64,000 nt of DNA, taken from positions 1 through 64,000 of the forward strand of contig RPQH01000002.1 of NCBI GenBank assembly GCA_003820375.1. Direction: 5' to 3'. Under the pieces are notes generated by a model. It worked only from the letters and a program-made list of their open reading frames with translations. It did not search any database and was not told the origin of the DNA. Each line of letters begins with the position of its first letter. Position 1 is the stretch's first letter. Positions 26,722-35,785 of this stretch are shown in pieces. This DNA is from Ignavibacteriota bacterium (lineage in GTDB: Bacteria; Bacteroidota; Ignavibacteria; Tepidaquicellales; OLB5). The position numbers and the translations under genes were made by a program.

Positions 26722-26750
26722 ATAGAACATTTAATCATTTAATATTGTAT

Positions 26751-26785
26751 AAAGTCGCAAAATTATTGTTTTGCGACTTTTTTTA
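26751..26785 (+). terminator. Strong rho-independent terminator
   Basis: AAAGTCGCAAAA (26751-26762) pairs perfectly with TTTTGCGACTTT (26769-26780), 6-nt loop, then five more T. It ends the first late operon (sheath to spike). Confidence 0.9.
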
Positions 26786-26864
26786 TTGTTTATCTATAAA
26801 TTATTGTTTAATTTGTATTTATTCCTGTTTATCCTGCAGATTTTTTAACTAAAAATTTTTAACC

Positions 26865-28664
26865 ATGAAAAAAATTAATTACTTCTTAATTAATGGATTT
26901 CTACTGTTCATTTTTATATCAAGTACTTTCAGCCAAAACTGGCAAAAAATTACAACGTTACCTTTAGCCACGGCAACTTTACGTTGTGTTTATTTTAAGG
27001 ATGTAAATAATGGGATTGTTGGCAGATATAGAACCACTGATGGAGGACAAACCTGGACAACACTATCTTCGGTAGCAGGAGGAGAAGCATTGTATTTTCC
27101 AGACCCTAATACTGGGTGGAATGCTGGTCCTGTCAAAACTACGAACTTTGGTCTAAACTGGGTAACGCAAAGTGCACCATCAACCGGAAATATATATGGA
27201 GCATTTTTCGTAAACACATCAACAGGGTGGTTTTGTGGTAGTGGAAATGATATTATTAAAACTACCAATGGCGGAACGAACTGGGTTATGCAAAGTACAT
27301 CTCCTACATATACAAACTTAGGTGATATTTTTTTTGTAAATGCGAATACTGGCTATGCAATTGGATGGAGAGACCCCAATTTTACAACTGTATTCCTTAA
27401 AACAACAAATGGCGGGACAAACTGGATAGAAACAATATTAGGTGAAGATAAAGGGCATAATGCTGTTTGGTTTCTCGATGCCAATACAGGATTTACAGGA
27501 GCTGAAAACATTTATAGAACAACAGATGGTGGTAATAGCTGGATTGTTATGTGTGAAAGTGCCGGACTTTATGTAGTAGAATTCCATTTCGTTAACGCAA
27601 ATACGGGTTATACAGCCAATTACGGAGAAAAAGTTTTTAAGACAACCAATGGTGGGTTAAACTGGTTTGTTCAACACACAGGTGCGCAATATGATTTGTA
27701 TGATATATTTTTTGTTAACGAAAATACCGGTTTTGTATGTGGAAATAATGGTATGTTGTTTAAAACTACAAACGGCGGCGGTCCTCCACCGCCGGCTATT
27801 CCTAACCTTTTAACTCCTGCTAATAATTCAACAGGTGTTGGGTTAACTCCATTGCTTGATTGGTCTGATGCAGCAAATGCCGAGAAATATTTTGTTCAGG
27901 TAGATAATGACGACTCATTTTATAATCCGGAAATTGATGATAGTACTACAATCTCACAATATAATGTTCCTTCAGGCAAGCTGCAGAATAATACAACTTA
28001 TTATTGGAGAGTAGCATCGAAGAATAGCAACGAAACCAGTGAATGGTCGTCTGTATGGAGTTTTTCTACGATTCCAGCCAGTCCTTCTATTCCAACACTT
28101 CTTTCTCCTGCTAATGGCTCAACCGGTGTTGGTTTAATGCCACTGTTGGATTGGTCTGATATAACAAATGCTACAGGTTATAAAGTACAGGTATCATTGA
28201 GCAGCGGTTTTAGCTCATACACTGTAAATGATAGTACAACTACTTCACAATTCAATATACCTAATGGGAAATTGGAAAATGATAAAACATATTACTGGAG
28301 AGTATGCTCGAAAAATAGCGGTGGAGTGAGTGGCTGGTCAACTGTCTGGAATTTCTCTACAGTTCCGATTGGTATAAAAAATTTATCTACTGAAATCCCT
28401 GCTGAATTCAAGTTGTATAATAATTATCCAAATCCGTTTAATCCTGTAACAAAGGTTAAGTTTGATATAGCATCTGCATCTGATACTAAGCTTTTAATTT
28501 ATGATGTAAGCGGAAGAATAGTGTTTGACCTTGTTAACGAAAAATTGAATCCAGGAACATATGAAGTCGATGTAAACTGCGAAGGTTTATCTTCCGGAAT
28601 ATATTTCTATAAGTTAATATCAGGAAATAATATTGCTACTGCAAAAATGGTACTTATGAAATAA
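26865..28664 (+). CDS. T9SS cargo protein with YCF48-like repeats and two FN3-like domains
   Basis: 599 residues. A signal peptide (to about residue 23, ...STFSQ) is followed by YCF48/BNR-like repeats of the form 'KTTNGGTNW...VNANTGY' to about residue 305. Two FN3-like modules follow (TPLLDWSDAANAEKYFVQV..., TYYWRVASKN), then a C-terminal T9SS type A sorting domain (FKLYNNYPNPFNPVTKVKFD...SSGIYFYKLISG). It should be exported across both membranes and anchored or released at the surface. It sits inside the tail locus but between two terminators and without the GTCTC/GGAAC promoter, so it is a separate unit and probably a passenger. Repeat and sorting-domain calls are firm. Confidence 0.85.
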   Translation: MKKINYFLINGFLLFIFISSTFSQNWQKITTLPLATATLRCVYFKDVNNGIVGRYRTTDGGQTWTTLSSVAGGEALYFPDPNTGWNAGPVKTTNFGLNWVTQSAPSTGNIYGAFFVNTSTGWFCGSGNDIIKTTNGGTNWVMQSTSPTYTNLGDIFFVNANTGYAIGWRDPNFTTVFLKTTNGGTNWIETILGEDKGHNAVWFLDANTGFTGAENIYRTTDGGNSWIVMCESAGLYVVEFHFVNANTGYTANYGEKVFKTTNGGLNWFVQHTGAQYDLYDIFFVNENTGFVCGNNGMLFKTTNGGGPPPPAIPNLLTPANNSTGVGLTPLLDWSDAANAEKYFVQVDNDDSFYNPEIDDSTTISQYNVPSGKLQNNTTYYWRVASKNSNETSEWSSVWSFSTIPASPSIPTLLSPANGSTGVGLMPLLDWSDITNATGYKVQVSLSSGFSSYTVNDSTTTSQFNIPNGKLENDKTYYWRVCSKNSGGVSGWSTVWNFSTVPIGIKNLSTEIPAEFKLYNNYPNPFNPVTKVKFDIASASDTKLLIYDVSGRIVFDLVNEKLNPGTYEVDVNCEGLSSGIYFYKLISGNNIATAKMVLMK

Positions 28665-28691
28665 ATTTTATCTAAATAGATTTACAGTTTT

Positions 28692-28713
28692 AACCCGGCT
28701 AAAATGCCGGGTT
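28692..28713 (+). terminator. Terminator hairpin after T9SS gene
   Basis: AACCCGGC (28692-28699) pairs with GCCGGGTT (28706-28713), 6-nt loop. A weak T-rich stretch follows. Confidence 0.7.
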
Positions 28714-28753
28714 CATTATTTATACCCAAAAATTTTATTACAAATTAAAATTT

Positions 28754-28797
28754 GTCTCTAAAAAAATAATTTGGAACTATTGGTAATATTAAATTTG
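28754..28797 (+). promoter_or_regulatory. Late promoter 2 (GTCTC/GGAAC class)
   Basis: GTCTC at 28754, GGAAC at 28773, TAAATTTG at 28790-28797: the same 19-nt and 12-nt spacings as promoter 1. The ATG of the next gene is 36 nt downstream of the -7 box. Confidence 0.8.
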
Positions 28798-28832
28798 TAT
28801 TAAAAATATATTATAAATAATTTAGCAAAAGA

Positions 28833-29234
28833 ATGAAAATTGTCCCAAACCCAAATCCCCCCAAAGTAAATGAATATCCAAACGGCAGCTTGTCATCTAA
28901 TAAAATATTTTTTCTTAATAATTTGTGGAGACTGCTTTTTGAGTACAGAATGGAAAGAAGCAGCTATAATGTTACTCCTACAACCATTGGTGTTGAAGTA
29001 GAAAAAAATGAAAATCTATCGAATATTCATGAAAGTAATGCTATAGATAATATAAGCAGTTTATGCAAAGAAGAAGCCGATGCAATAGCAACTCAAATTC
29101 TAAAATATTTTAATTCTGCAAAAACAAAGCTGGAAGGTGATATTTCTCATGCTCATGGCGCAGGTGGTCAAGCCCCCACAGCAGGAAATGTTAGTTCGGG
29201 TGGTACCGGTACTGAATTAGGATTAAAATTCTGA
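28833..29234 (+). CDS. Hypothetical tail-locus protein
   Basis: 133 residues, no signal peptide. A Pro/Asn-rich start, a helical middle (NISSLCKEEADAIATQILKY) and a Gly/Ala/Ser-rich end (AHGAGGQAPTAGNVSSGGTG). No family is recognised. It has its own late promoter, so it is expressed with the tail genes and is probably a baseplate or spike accessory. Between its stop and the next late promoter (29235-29472) I see no other gene. Confidence 0.6.
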   Translation: MKIVPNPNPPKVNEYPNGSLSSNKIFFLNNLWRLLFEYRMERSSYNVTPTTIGVEVEKNENLSNIHESNAIDNISSLCKEEADAIATQILKYFNSAKTKLEGDISHAHGAGGQAPTAGNVSSGGTGTELGLKF

Positions 29235-29472
29235 TAAGATTATAAAGTCAAAAAATTTAGACGCGTTTATTATCTTTCGTTGATATTATAATATCGAAGC
29301 CTTTTAATATCTCCTTTTATTATTCTTGTATAAATCATGATGAAGCAATTAGCCATGATTTATTTACATTCTACTTTATTTATTGCAATTTATTATAAAA
29401 AAACAGTTTTAATGTTTTGTTATCATAACCTTTTTCTTATCTAATAAAATTAATAAATAATATTCTAATTTC

Positions 29473-29516
29473 GTCTCCAAAAAAAAGTTACGGAACTGAT
29501 GAAGATATTATTTTTG
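29473..29516 (+). promoter_or_regulatory. Late promoter 3 (GTCTC/GGAAC class)
   Basis: GTCTC at 29473, GGAAC at 29492, TATTTTTG at 29509-29516, spacing identical to the other copies. It drives the second structural operon (29544-37792: baseplate and fibres). Confidence 0.8.
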
Positions 29517-29543
29517 TAATGTCGTTAATACTTCAGCAAAAAA

Positions 29544-29729
29544 ATGAAAACAGAAATTAAAGAAACCGCAAAATTTCAAATCCCACAGGTCCGGGGGCAA
29601 AAAGGACAAAATAAAGCTGAAGCCGGCAGCGTTCTCAAATCAATAAACTCAATTGAAAAAAATAAAATAGATGTTTCACTTAAGCCGGCATATGATGTGC
29701 CCGCTTTTTTATTTGGATTAATTTTTTAA
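29544..29729 (+). CDS. Small hypothetical tail-locus protein
   Basis: 61 residues, Lys/Gln-rich N-terminus, ending in YDVPAFLFGLIF. No family is recognised. Kept because it is the first open frame after a late promoter, starts 27 nt after the -7 box, and stops two bases before the next gene, which suggests coupled translation. Confidence 0.55.
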   Translation: MKTEIKETAKFQIPQVRGQKGQNKAEAGSVLKSINSIEKNKIDVSLKPAYDVPAFLFGLIF

Positions 29730-29731
29730 TT

Positions 29732-30613
29732 ATGGCTTTATTAAAAATTCCTCAATTAAATTACGTTGTATTCGAAGCAATTAAGTTTCCTATTGTAACC
29801 GATGATAAAGGAAATGAAAGCTTAGGAGAACCGGTCCAGGATAAAGTTGTTGTTCTTGACCGTCTCTTCACTTCCATCAAATACTCACATACAGCATTAA
29901 ATACAAATACAAAATTTTTTGGTGATTCATATTTAACAGATAAAGGCGGCTTAGCTCCTGTCAGAATTGAAATGAAGGGGACGTTCGGCTATTACGCATT
30001 AAGAAGAGGCACATCGGTAAGGACCGGGTTCGAGAGATTTAAAGAGTTCAGGGATGAGCTTTTCAATAAAGTGCAGTCTATATCAGAATCGCTTGAAGAT
30101 GTCACACTTGCAGATAAAAGCCGTTGCATATATGGACTTAATTTTTATGATATGGTAAACCATTTCTGGGGCGAAGTTGATATTAAAGAATTTCTTGCCA
30201 CCTCAGATGCAAACATACATACAAAGCTGCAAATGTATGAGGTCAGCATGCTTGGCTTGAATAAGCTTATAGCTGTACAAAGCCAGGATTTTCTTGTAAC
30301 GCTTATCAGGAAAACTATTGAGCTGCCTTCTATAGAAGAAGACCTGGAAAAACATATCCAGAACTACATTGATGATATTCTTAATAACAATGAAGACCTG
30401 AAAAACTTATGGAAATCTGTGCAGGATATTAAATCAAAGCTGTCATTCCTTGGTGATATTAAAACAGGAATTGATTATGCAAAACAATTCATTGACCAAT
30501 CCAAAATTATGGACGCAAATCTTAATTCATTGATTGGGGGGTTATCATGGTCGTCAAATCCTCTCGGGTCCTTAATCAGTGAAGGAAAAAACTTTATACC
30601 AATTTTAAACTAA
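29732..30613 (+). CDS. Baseplate-associated structural protein, family not recognised
   Basis: 293 residues. The beta-rich N-terminal half (YVVFEAIKFPIVTDDKG ... SYLTDKGGLAPVRIEMKGTFGY) and helical C-terminus (IEEDLEKHIQNYIDDILNNN) have no signal peptide. The 'G.f....' strand pattern followed by RFKEFRDELF resembles tail-tube-initiator or baseplate-connector proteins, but I cannot name a family. It comes right before the LysM/gp25 fusion and baseplate J genes, so a role at the tube-baseplate junction (gp48/gp54-like place) is a reasonable inference. Confidence 0.6.
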   Translation: MALLKIPQLNYVVFEAIKFPIVTDDKGNESLGEPVQDKVVVLDRLFTSIKYSHTALNTNTKFFGDSYLTDKGGLAPVRIEMKGTFGYYALRRGTSVRTGFERFKEFRDELFNKVQSISESLEDVTLADKSRCIYGLNFYDMVNHFWGEVDIKEFLATSDANIHTKLQMYEVSMLGLNKLIAVQSQDFLVTLIRKTIELPSIEEDLEKHIQNYIDDILNNNEDLKNLWKSVQDIKSKLSFLGDIKTGIDYAKQFIDQSKIMDANLNSLIGGLSWSSNPLGSLISEGKNFIPILN

Positions 30614-30623
30614 GAGTTTAACA

Positions 30624-31469
30624 ATGCTGACAATAAATGAATATTTTAAACCTTTTGATGATGCAATTGCTCAGTTAAATGATGTGTTGTTCAAAACCTA
30701 TTACCAGGTAACATCTATGGATGAAAATGATGTTGTGCTAAATGATTTTGATTACAATTCTCTCATAAAAGGGATAGAAGACCTTATCTTAATTCTTAAA
30801 ATGAAAAGGGATAGGTATAAATTTCTTAAGATGAATCTGGAAGAATTCGATATGTATTTAAGGCAAGACTATAACGGAAATTTAATAATTGCAAAAGATC
30901 ACCAGATAAGGCAATACGATACCCTGCAGATAATCTCAAAACAATACGACGTATCAATCCCCGTGATTTTAAATTACAACAATATGTTGAAACAGGAGTT
31001 CGAAGATATCAAAGAGCTTGGCGGTTCTATAAAAATACCGCTTAAAATAAAGCGTAAAGAAAGAACGGTATTTGAAAATCTATCCGTGTTCGATTCACAC
31101 TCCGGGAAAAGCGCATGGGGCAGGGATATTAGCAATTCGCTGGCAGTTGAAAATGATAGGTTAAAAGTGCTCGATTATGACAATACTTTAAAACAAAACC
31201 TTGGAAACCTGCTCGGGGAATACGGTTCTATACCGTTCTTTGAAGAACTTACACTCAATGCAGACTGGGGAAGTGACTATCCTAAGGATTTTCTTGAGCT
31301 ATATACACGGATAAAGATAGAAAGAAGATTTGAGCTTGACCCAAGGGTGCAAAAGGTTATTGATGTTCAAAGCAGACGTGTTGATTCCGGGTTAACGTTT
31401 GACGTAAAGCTGTATCCTGTTAATATGATTATACAGCCGGAAAACGAAATGAGTTTGCTGGCAGGATAG
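30624..31469 (+). CDS. LysM (gp53-like) and gp25-like baseplate wedge fusion
   Basis: 281 residues. Residues about 90-142 form a LysM-type module (QIRQYDTLQIISKQYDVSIPVILNYNN...GGSIKIPLKIK). Residues about 164-276 look like gp25/gpW baseplate wedge proteins: an N-terminal 'GRDI..SLAVENDRLKVLDYDNTLKQNLGNLL', then a 'GSIPFFEELTLNADWGSDY' stretch and a final 'ERRFELDPRVQKVIDV...FDVKLYPVN' strand set. In T4 the LysM wedge protein (gp53) and gp25 are separate, as are Afp7 and Afp9 in eCIS. Here they appear fused. It should bind the sheath to the baseplate. Followed by baseplate J after 125 nt. Confidence 0.75.
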   Translation: MLTINEYFKPFDDAIAQLNDVLFKTYYQVTSMDENDVVLNDFDYNSLIKGIEDLILILKMKRDRYKFLKMNLEEFDMYLRQDYNGNLIIAKDHQIRQYDTLQIISKQYDVSIPVILNYNNMLKQEFEDIKELGGSIKIPLKIKRKERTVFENLSVFDSHSGKSAWGRDISNSLAVENDRLKVLDYDNTLKQNLGNLLGEYGSIPFFEELTLNADWGSDYPKDFLELYTRIKIERRFELDPRVQKVIDVQSRRVDSGLTFDVKLYPVNMIIQPENEMSLLAG

Positions 31470-31594
31470 TTTGATTTGATATATCAAAGCCGTAACTAAG
31501 ATAAGGATTTATCAGGCTATCTCTGTCAGTCAATTTAACAATAATAAGTTTTATTATAACAAATAAGATAACAACTTTTATAATCATAAAATAA

Positions 31595-33058
31595 ATGGGA
31601 CTTAATACAAGACAAGAAATCGAATCAAAGCTAATAGCAGAAATGGTGGCAGCCCAGGATGAAGTAACGGTATTCGAGCCCAAGACTGCAATCAGGGGAT
31701 TTATTACATCAGTAGCAGGAACTTTACGCGAGCTATGGAATGACCTTTACCGCATGCAAAGAAAAGTTTTTTTGAACACGGCATCGGGTACCGATCTTGA
31801 TGAACTGGGTGCTGAACGCGGTATAACAAGAAGAGGTGCAGCTAAGGCAGGAGTTTTATTAACGTTCACCGGCACAAGCGGAACTACCATTGCGAAGAAT
31901 ACCCCGTTTAGTAATCCATTCACATATCTTTCATACGTTACCCAGACAGAAATTACTCTTGGTGCGAAAAATCCTGATCTGGCTATAGATACAGATGACA
32001 CAGGTATAAGGGTCAAGTCTGAGGTTTTATCAGATAATGTTTGGGCTTTATGTACAACTGCGGGAACAAAAGGGAACACACAGGTTAACTCAATAACCAG
32101 GATTGATACACCAATAACGGGAGTTATTTCTGTTACAAATCACTCACCTGCAAGAGGCGGTGCAGATGCTGAGAGTGATTCACTGTTCAGAGAGAGAATC
32201 AGGAACCAGATATCTATTTTGAACCAGGCGACACCTGCATTTTATGAAGCTCTTTGTAAGGAGTTAAATCCACGCGTTATAAAAGTTAAAACAAAAAAAG
32301 ATAATAGCCGTCCCGATTCAGTTAAGCTAATAATTGTAACATCTGACGGAGCACCATTGACAGAAAAAGACCTTGAAGTTTTAGCTGCTCAGGTTATGGA
32401 GAAGCATAGGGCTTTTACAAATGTTGTTTGCAAGAATGTAATATTCTCTTACATCACCATAAGTGAAAGAGTAAAGCTGTTTCCTGGTTATACAATAAAG
32501 GATGTATTAATAAGAACTGCTGATGTATGTGCGGATTTTCTTAATTTCAGAAGCTGGGATTTCGGAAAAAGTATTTCAATAGATAATGTTTTTAGCATAT
32601 GTGATACCGTGCAGGGTGTTGAAGATATTGAGCTGGCTTCTTTCCGGGTTAAAAGCGGAAGTTTAAAAAATGCATCTGTCACTCAAATTCTATATCCTAA
32701 CCAGGAAATATCAGCATCTACTGAAGAAACTGTATCTGTATCGGCCTCAACATTTGCAGCAAACTCATTAATAAATAAATTCGTCAGGATAATACACAGT
32801 GATAAAAGCCTGGGTGAGACTAAACAGATCAGTTCCAATGACGATAAAACTATTACTATACACGGACATTGGAGAGAGCTTCCTGTTTCCGGGACAGATA
32901 AGTTCCATGTAATTGAGCTTTACAGGTATGCATCAAGCACAGAAGTATTAATTGAAGAAGATTCTCTGCCATATTTTGATGGACTGGAAATTACGGATAT
33001 CAATGCTCCATCCAACCTATCTGTTGCAAGTGGAATAAAAAATGTAAACACAATATAA
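31595..33058 (+). CDS. Baseplate J (gp6-like) protein
   Basis: 487 residues with the family's usual landmarks: an N-terminal RGFITSVAGTLRELWNDLYRM helix, LNTASGTDLDELGAERGITRRGAAKA, a beta domain (LTFTGTSGTTIAKNTPF), NHSPARGGADAESDSLFRERIRNQI, and late VKTKKDNSRPDSVKLIIVTSDG. The C-terminal part after about residue 370 is an added beta-rich domain. J proteins form the iris ring that triggers sheath contraction. The 125-nt gap upstream (31470-31594) shows no separate promoter of the late class, so it is probably read from the 29473 promoter. Confidence 0.92.
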   Translation: MGLNTRQEIESKLIAEMVAAQDEVTVFEPKTAIRGFITSVAGTLRELWNDLYRMQRKVFLNTASGTDLDELGAERGITRRGAAKAGVLLTFTGTSGTTIAKNTPFSNPFTYLSYVTQTEITLGAKNPDLAIDTDDTGIRVKSEVLSDNVWALCTTAGTKGNTQVNSITRIDTPITGVISVTNHSPARGGADAESDSLFRERIRNQISILNQATPAFYEALCKELNPRVIKVKTKKDNSRPDSVKLIIVTSDGAPLTEKDLEVLAAQVMEKHRAFTNVVCKNVIFSYITISERVKLFPGYTIKDVLIRTADVCADFLNFRSWDFGKSISIDNVFSICDTVQGVEDIELASFRVKSGSLKNASVTQILYPNQEISASTEETVSVSASTFAANSLINKFVRIIHSDKSLGETKQISSNDDKTITIHGHWRELPVSGTDKFHVIELYRYASSTEVLIEEDSLPYFDGLEITDINAPSNLSVASGIKNVNTI

Positions 33059-33092
33059 ATAAACAAAATTAAAATTACCAAGGAGTATGTAA

Positions 33093-33899
33093 ATGCCAGA
33101 ACTAATAGAATTAATAAAAAAATTAAAAGATGTTACACTGGAAAATCTGCCAGGTATTATTGATGCAGAATATGAAGGTGACCCGCACGGAACAAACGCA
33201 GATAAGCTTTACTTTATTCAAAATGTTCATAATTATATGAAGAATCTCGGTATTGCTATGCTGCCCCAAAATACAAAATTTGTCTGTAAAGAGTTTTCCG
33301 ATCTTTTAGATCCTTTCTTTGATGACATTGTGTCTGCATATAGTATAATTTCCAATGAAAGTAATGATACCAATAAGTTTCTTATCCATATATATAACAC
33401 CGGTAATACATACCAGGGCACCTATAATTTTAACACCAGCGGTTACATAATTTTTGAAGGTGCTAATAAATACGGCACCATTTTAGATGGTGTTGTAAAT
33501 ATGAATAATTTGGGTACCCATATTTTCAGGAATATAATATTTAAGGGAAATATAAATATTACCCACGGCACCGTTCTATTCGAAAATTGTGCTCAAATAT
33601 CGGGCACGACAAATATCTCAAATACAGCAACCGTATATATAAGCAAAGCCGATTACTGGGGTCCTGTATTAATTCCATCTGCAGAGGTTATCACGAATAT
33701 ATGTTTATGGTGCGAAGATATACTAAACATGGGAAAAGATCCTGTTACAAGCCATTCAATTGTAATTCCAGAAACATTGGTCACACCTCAGATAGTATTA
33801 AGAAGAGTAGCAGCCCAGGGAGATTATGATGACACTGGAAATCTCATCAGTGAAGTTTCCGGCTTTGAAGCTAATATTTTAGAAAAACAAGTAATATAG
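33093..33899 (+). CDS. Beta-helix-like tail or baseplate appendage protein
   Basis: 268 residues. The centre (about 85-200) is made of short repeating strands with Asn/Gly turns (TYNFNTSGYIIFEGANKY, GTILDGVVNMNNLGTHIF, NITHGTVLFENCAQISGT), typical of right-handed beta-helix fibres and tailspikes. The N-terminal about 80 residues are helical. A good AAGGAG site precedes the ATG. It lies between baseplate J and the repeat fibre, so it is likely an appendage. Confidence 0.6.
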   Translation: MPELIELIKKLKDVTLENLPGIIDAEYEGDPHGTNADKLYFIQNVHNYMKNLGIAMLPQNTKFVCKEFSDLLDPFFDDIVSAYSIISNESNDTNKFLIHIYNTGNTYQGTYNFNTSGYIIFEGANKYGTILDGVVNMNNLGTHIFRNIIFKGNINITHGTVLFENCAQISGTTNISNTATVYISKADYWGPVLIPSAEVITNICLWCEDILNMGKDPVTSHSIVIPETLVTPQIVLRRVAAQGDYDDTGNLISEVSGFEANILEKQVI

Positions 33900-33915
33900 A
33901 AATAAGGAGAAAATA

Positions 33916-34917
33916 ATGGCACATTTACCAACACCCGAAGGTCACTTCAGTAAAACAGAGTTTGACCAGATAAGCGTGAAGCAAGTTGATGGTATAATTT
34001 TATCTAAGGGTAACAGGATATCAAATACAGCAAGCGGTGTAATTGACTTAAACGGAGCTAATATAAAAACCGGTTCTGTTACATTACTGAACAACGGCAC
34101 TATATCAAATACTGAAATTAATGAAATCAGCATAGGTACTTCGAAATTAATCGCAGATTCCATAGAGCTTAAAAGCGGAAATACCATTGTAAATGATACC
34201 GCCGGAACCATTGACATGATAGCATCAGAATTAAAAGTAAAATCTGTTGTTCTTGAACATGGCGATGAGATTTCCAATGGAACTTCCGGTAAAATTGATA
34301 TGAACCTGTCGGATTTATTAGTGAAATCAGTTGAGTTTACAAGTGGTGACAAAATACTGAATAATTCGCTTGGTACGATCAATATGGGAGCAGTCAATTT
34401 AATAACAGATTCAATTGAGCTTGAAAATGGAGGCACCATTGCTAATACTGTTCAGGGAACAATTGAAATTGGTGCAGCCAGCTTAAAAACCGGTTCCGTA
34501 GAAATATCGGAAGACGGAACATATAAAATAGGGCAAAATAGTATTAATAGTCCGGGTATACTTACTAATGTCGCTTATCAAAACCAGCAAAATACTTTCC
34601 ATGGAAATCAGAATTTTGACCATATAAGCATCATGCCGGATGGCATAACATCCCCTATACCTCAATTAAGCATGAAAAGGGATATATTATGCGGAGTGGC
34701 GTCGTTGGCAAACGGCTCAGTTATAGTAAATACAGGAGCTGTCACCAGTAACAGTTTGATATTTTTAACCAGGATAGATATTGATCCCGGTACCCCGGTT
34801 TTTTCCGGTCATTTGTATATTAGTAATATCGACTCCGGAATCAGTTTTACAATTCAATCAACTGTAGAAACAGATGCGGATACTATACAATGGATGATAA
34901 TTGAACAGGCATCATAA
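33916..34917 (+). CDS. Tail fibre protein with six 28-residue repeats
   Basis: 333 residues. Residues 30-197 consist of six 28-residue repeats of the form 'xxGNxIxNTxxGxIDMxxxxLxxxSVEL' (see separate repeat entry), probably a beta-solenoid or trimeric shaft. The last about 120 residues (NFDHISIMPDGITSPIPQLSM ... VETDADTIQWMIIEQAS) would form the tip. AAGGAG lies seven bases before the ATG. Its place between baseplate J and tail protein I fits a fibre. No chaperone for it is obvious nearby. Confidence 0.75.
   Translation: MAHLPTPEGHFSKTEFDQISVKQVDGIILSKGNRISNTASGVIDLNGANIKTGSVTLLNNGTISNTEINEISIGTSKLIADSIELKSGNTIVNDTAGTIDMIASELKVKSVVLEHGDEISNGTSGKIDMNLSDLLVKSVEFTSGDKILNNSLGTINMGAVNLITDSIELENGGTIANTVQGTIEIGAASLKTGSVEISEDGTYKIGQNSINSPGILTNVAYQNQQNTFHGNQNFDHISIMPDGITSPIPQLSMKRDILCGVASLANGSVIVNTGAVTSNSLIFLTRIDIDPGTPVFSGHLYISNIDSGISFTIQSTVETDADTIQWMIIEQAS
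34003..34506 (+). repeat. Six 84-bp coding repeats in fibre gene
   Basis: Six consecutive in-frame 84-bp units encode 28-residue repeats ending in TGSVTL, ADSIEL, VKSVVL, VKSVEF, TDSIEL and TGSVEI. The DNA has diverged between units while protein periodicity is exact, so the array is old and held by selection rather than freshly expanded. Confidence 0.85.
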
Positions 34918-35009
34918 CCGGTAACATAAAATTTTACACAAATTAAAAAGGACCCGGAAAATAATTTTTAACAAAAGAATACAGTGTCACAGATTCTAAT
35001 ATAAAAAAT

Positions 35010-35747
35010 ATGTCTTTAATTAAATTTGGGAACCATAAATCAAGTGACGGTAAAACCATACCACTGAAATACGGGATATTCAAATGGGGAGAGCCAAACC
35101 AGTTCTACATTTTGAATAACTTGCTGGATTACCTTCCTCAATACATTGAAAGAAACCCACTGTGTAATGCAATTCTGAAAGCCATTGCTATAATGATGTT
35201 CAGGTGGCAGAAGGCAGCAATTAACTTAAAAAAATTCCGGCTCACGGGAAGAACAGGCTTAAAATTTGCAAATGAGAACTGGAAGCTGCTTATCAAAGAT
35301 ACATCATCAGATGAATTTATCAGGGCTTCGGTGGCAGATACTTACCCGATGCACATGGCAAGAGGTACAAAAATAGGTATAAGCCATGATATACAAAAAC
35401 TGGCTTATGATGATAATTCATGGTACAAATATTATGATTATGATAAATGCGGATGGTGGCTTGATTCCACTTTTCCTGAGTTAAGCACCGACGGCTATAC
35501 ATACAAGGTCAATAAATTAACTTACCTTGAACTGGATAACATGCTCTTTGTAGAGTATTATAACAGAAGCCGTGTTACTTCCGGTATACTTGAAAAGCTA
35601 ATCTTGTACGAAGCTGTTCCGGCGGGTGTTAATACTACGTTTCTGGAGCTGAAGCCGTTCAAAATTAAATTCGGAACATTCAAGTTCGGTACCAGGCGTT
35701 TCGGTGAAATGAGAGCTCCAAAGCAGTACCTGATAGGTTCAAATTAA
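35010..35747 (+). CDS. Phage tail protein I (gpI)-like wedge protein
   Basis: 245 residues. DYLPQYIERNPLCNAILKAIA near the start and 'FIRASVADTYPMHMARGTKIGISHDIQKLAYD' in the middle match the gpI pattern, where a helix is followed by '(P)..RGTKxGI...L'. The C-terminal FKIKFGTFKFGTRRFGEMR strands may contact the fibre. In P2 and Mu, gpI follows gpJ and connects fibres to the baseplate; here J, two fibre-like genes, then I, then a large fibre. Confidence 0.7.
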   Translation: MSLIKFGNHKSSDGKTIPLKYGIFKWGEPNQFYILNNLLDYLPQYIERNPLCNAILKAIAIMMFRWQKAAINLKKFRLTGRTGLKFANENWKLLIKDTSSDEFIRASVADTYPMHMARGTKIGISHDIQKLAYDDNSWYKYYDYDKCGWWLDSTFPELSTDGYTYKVNKLTYLELDNMLFVEYYNRSRVTSGILEKLILYEAVPAGVNTTFLELKPFKIKFGTFKFGTRRFGEMRAPKQYLIGSN

Positions 35748-35785
35748 AAAATATTAATAAGAAAAAGGAGGTTTTAAAAAATAAC

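Noticed and set aside
33942-34439. 165-residue minus-strand frame opposite the repeat fibre
   Set aside because: It is the mirror of the 84-bp coding repeats; its periodicity follows from the sense strand.
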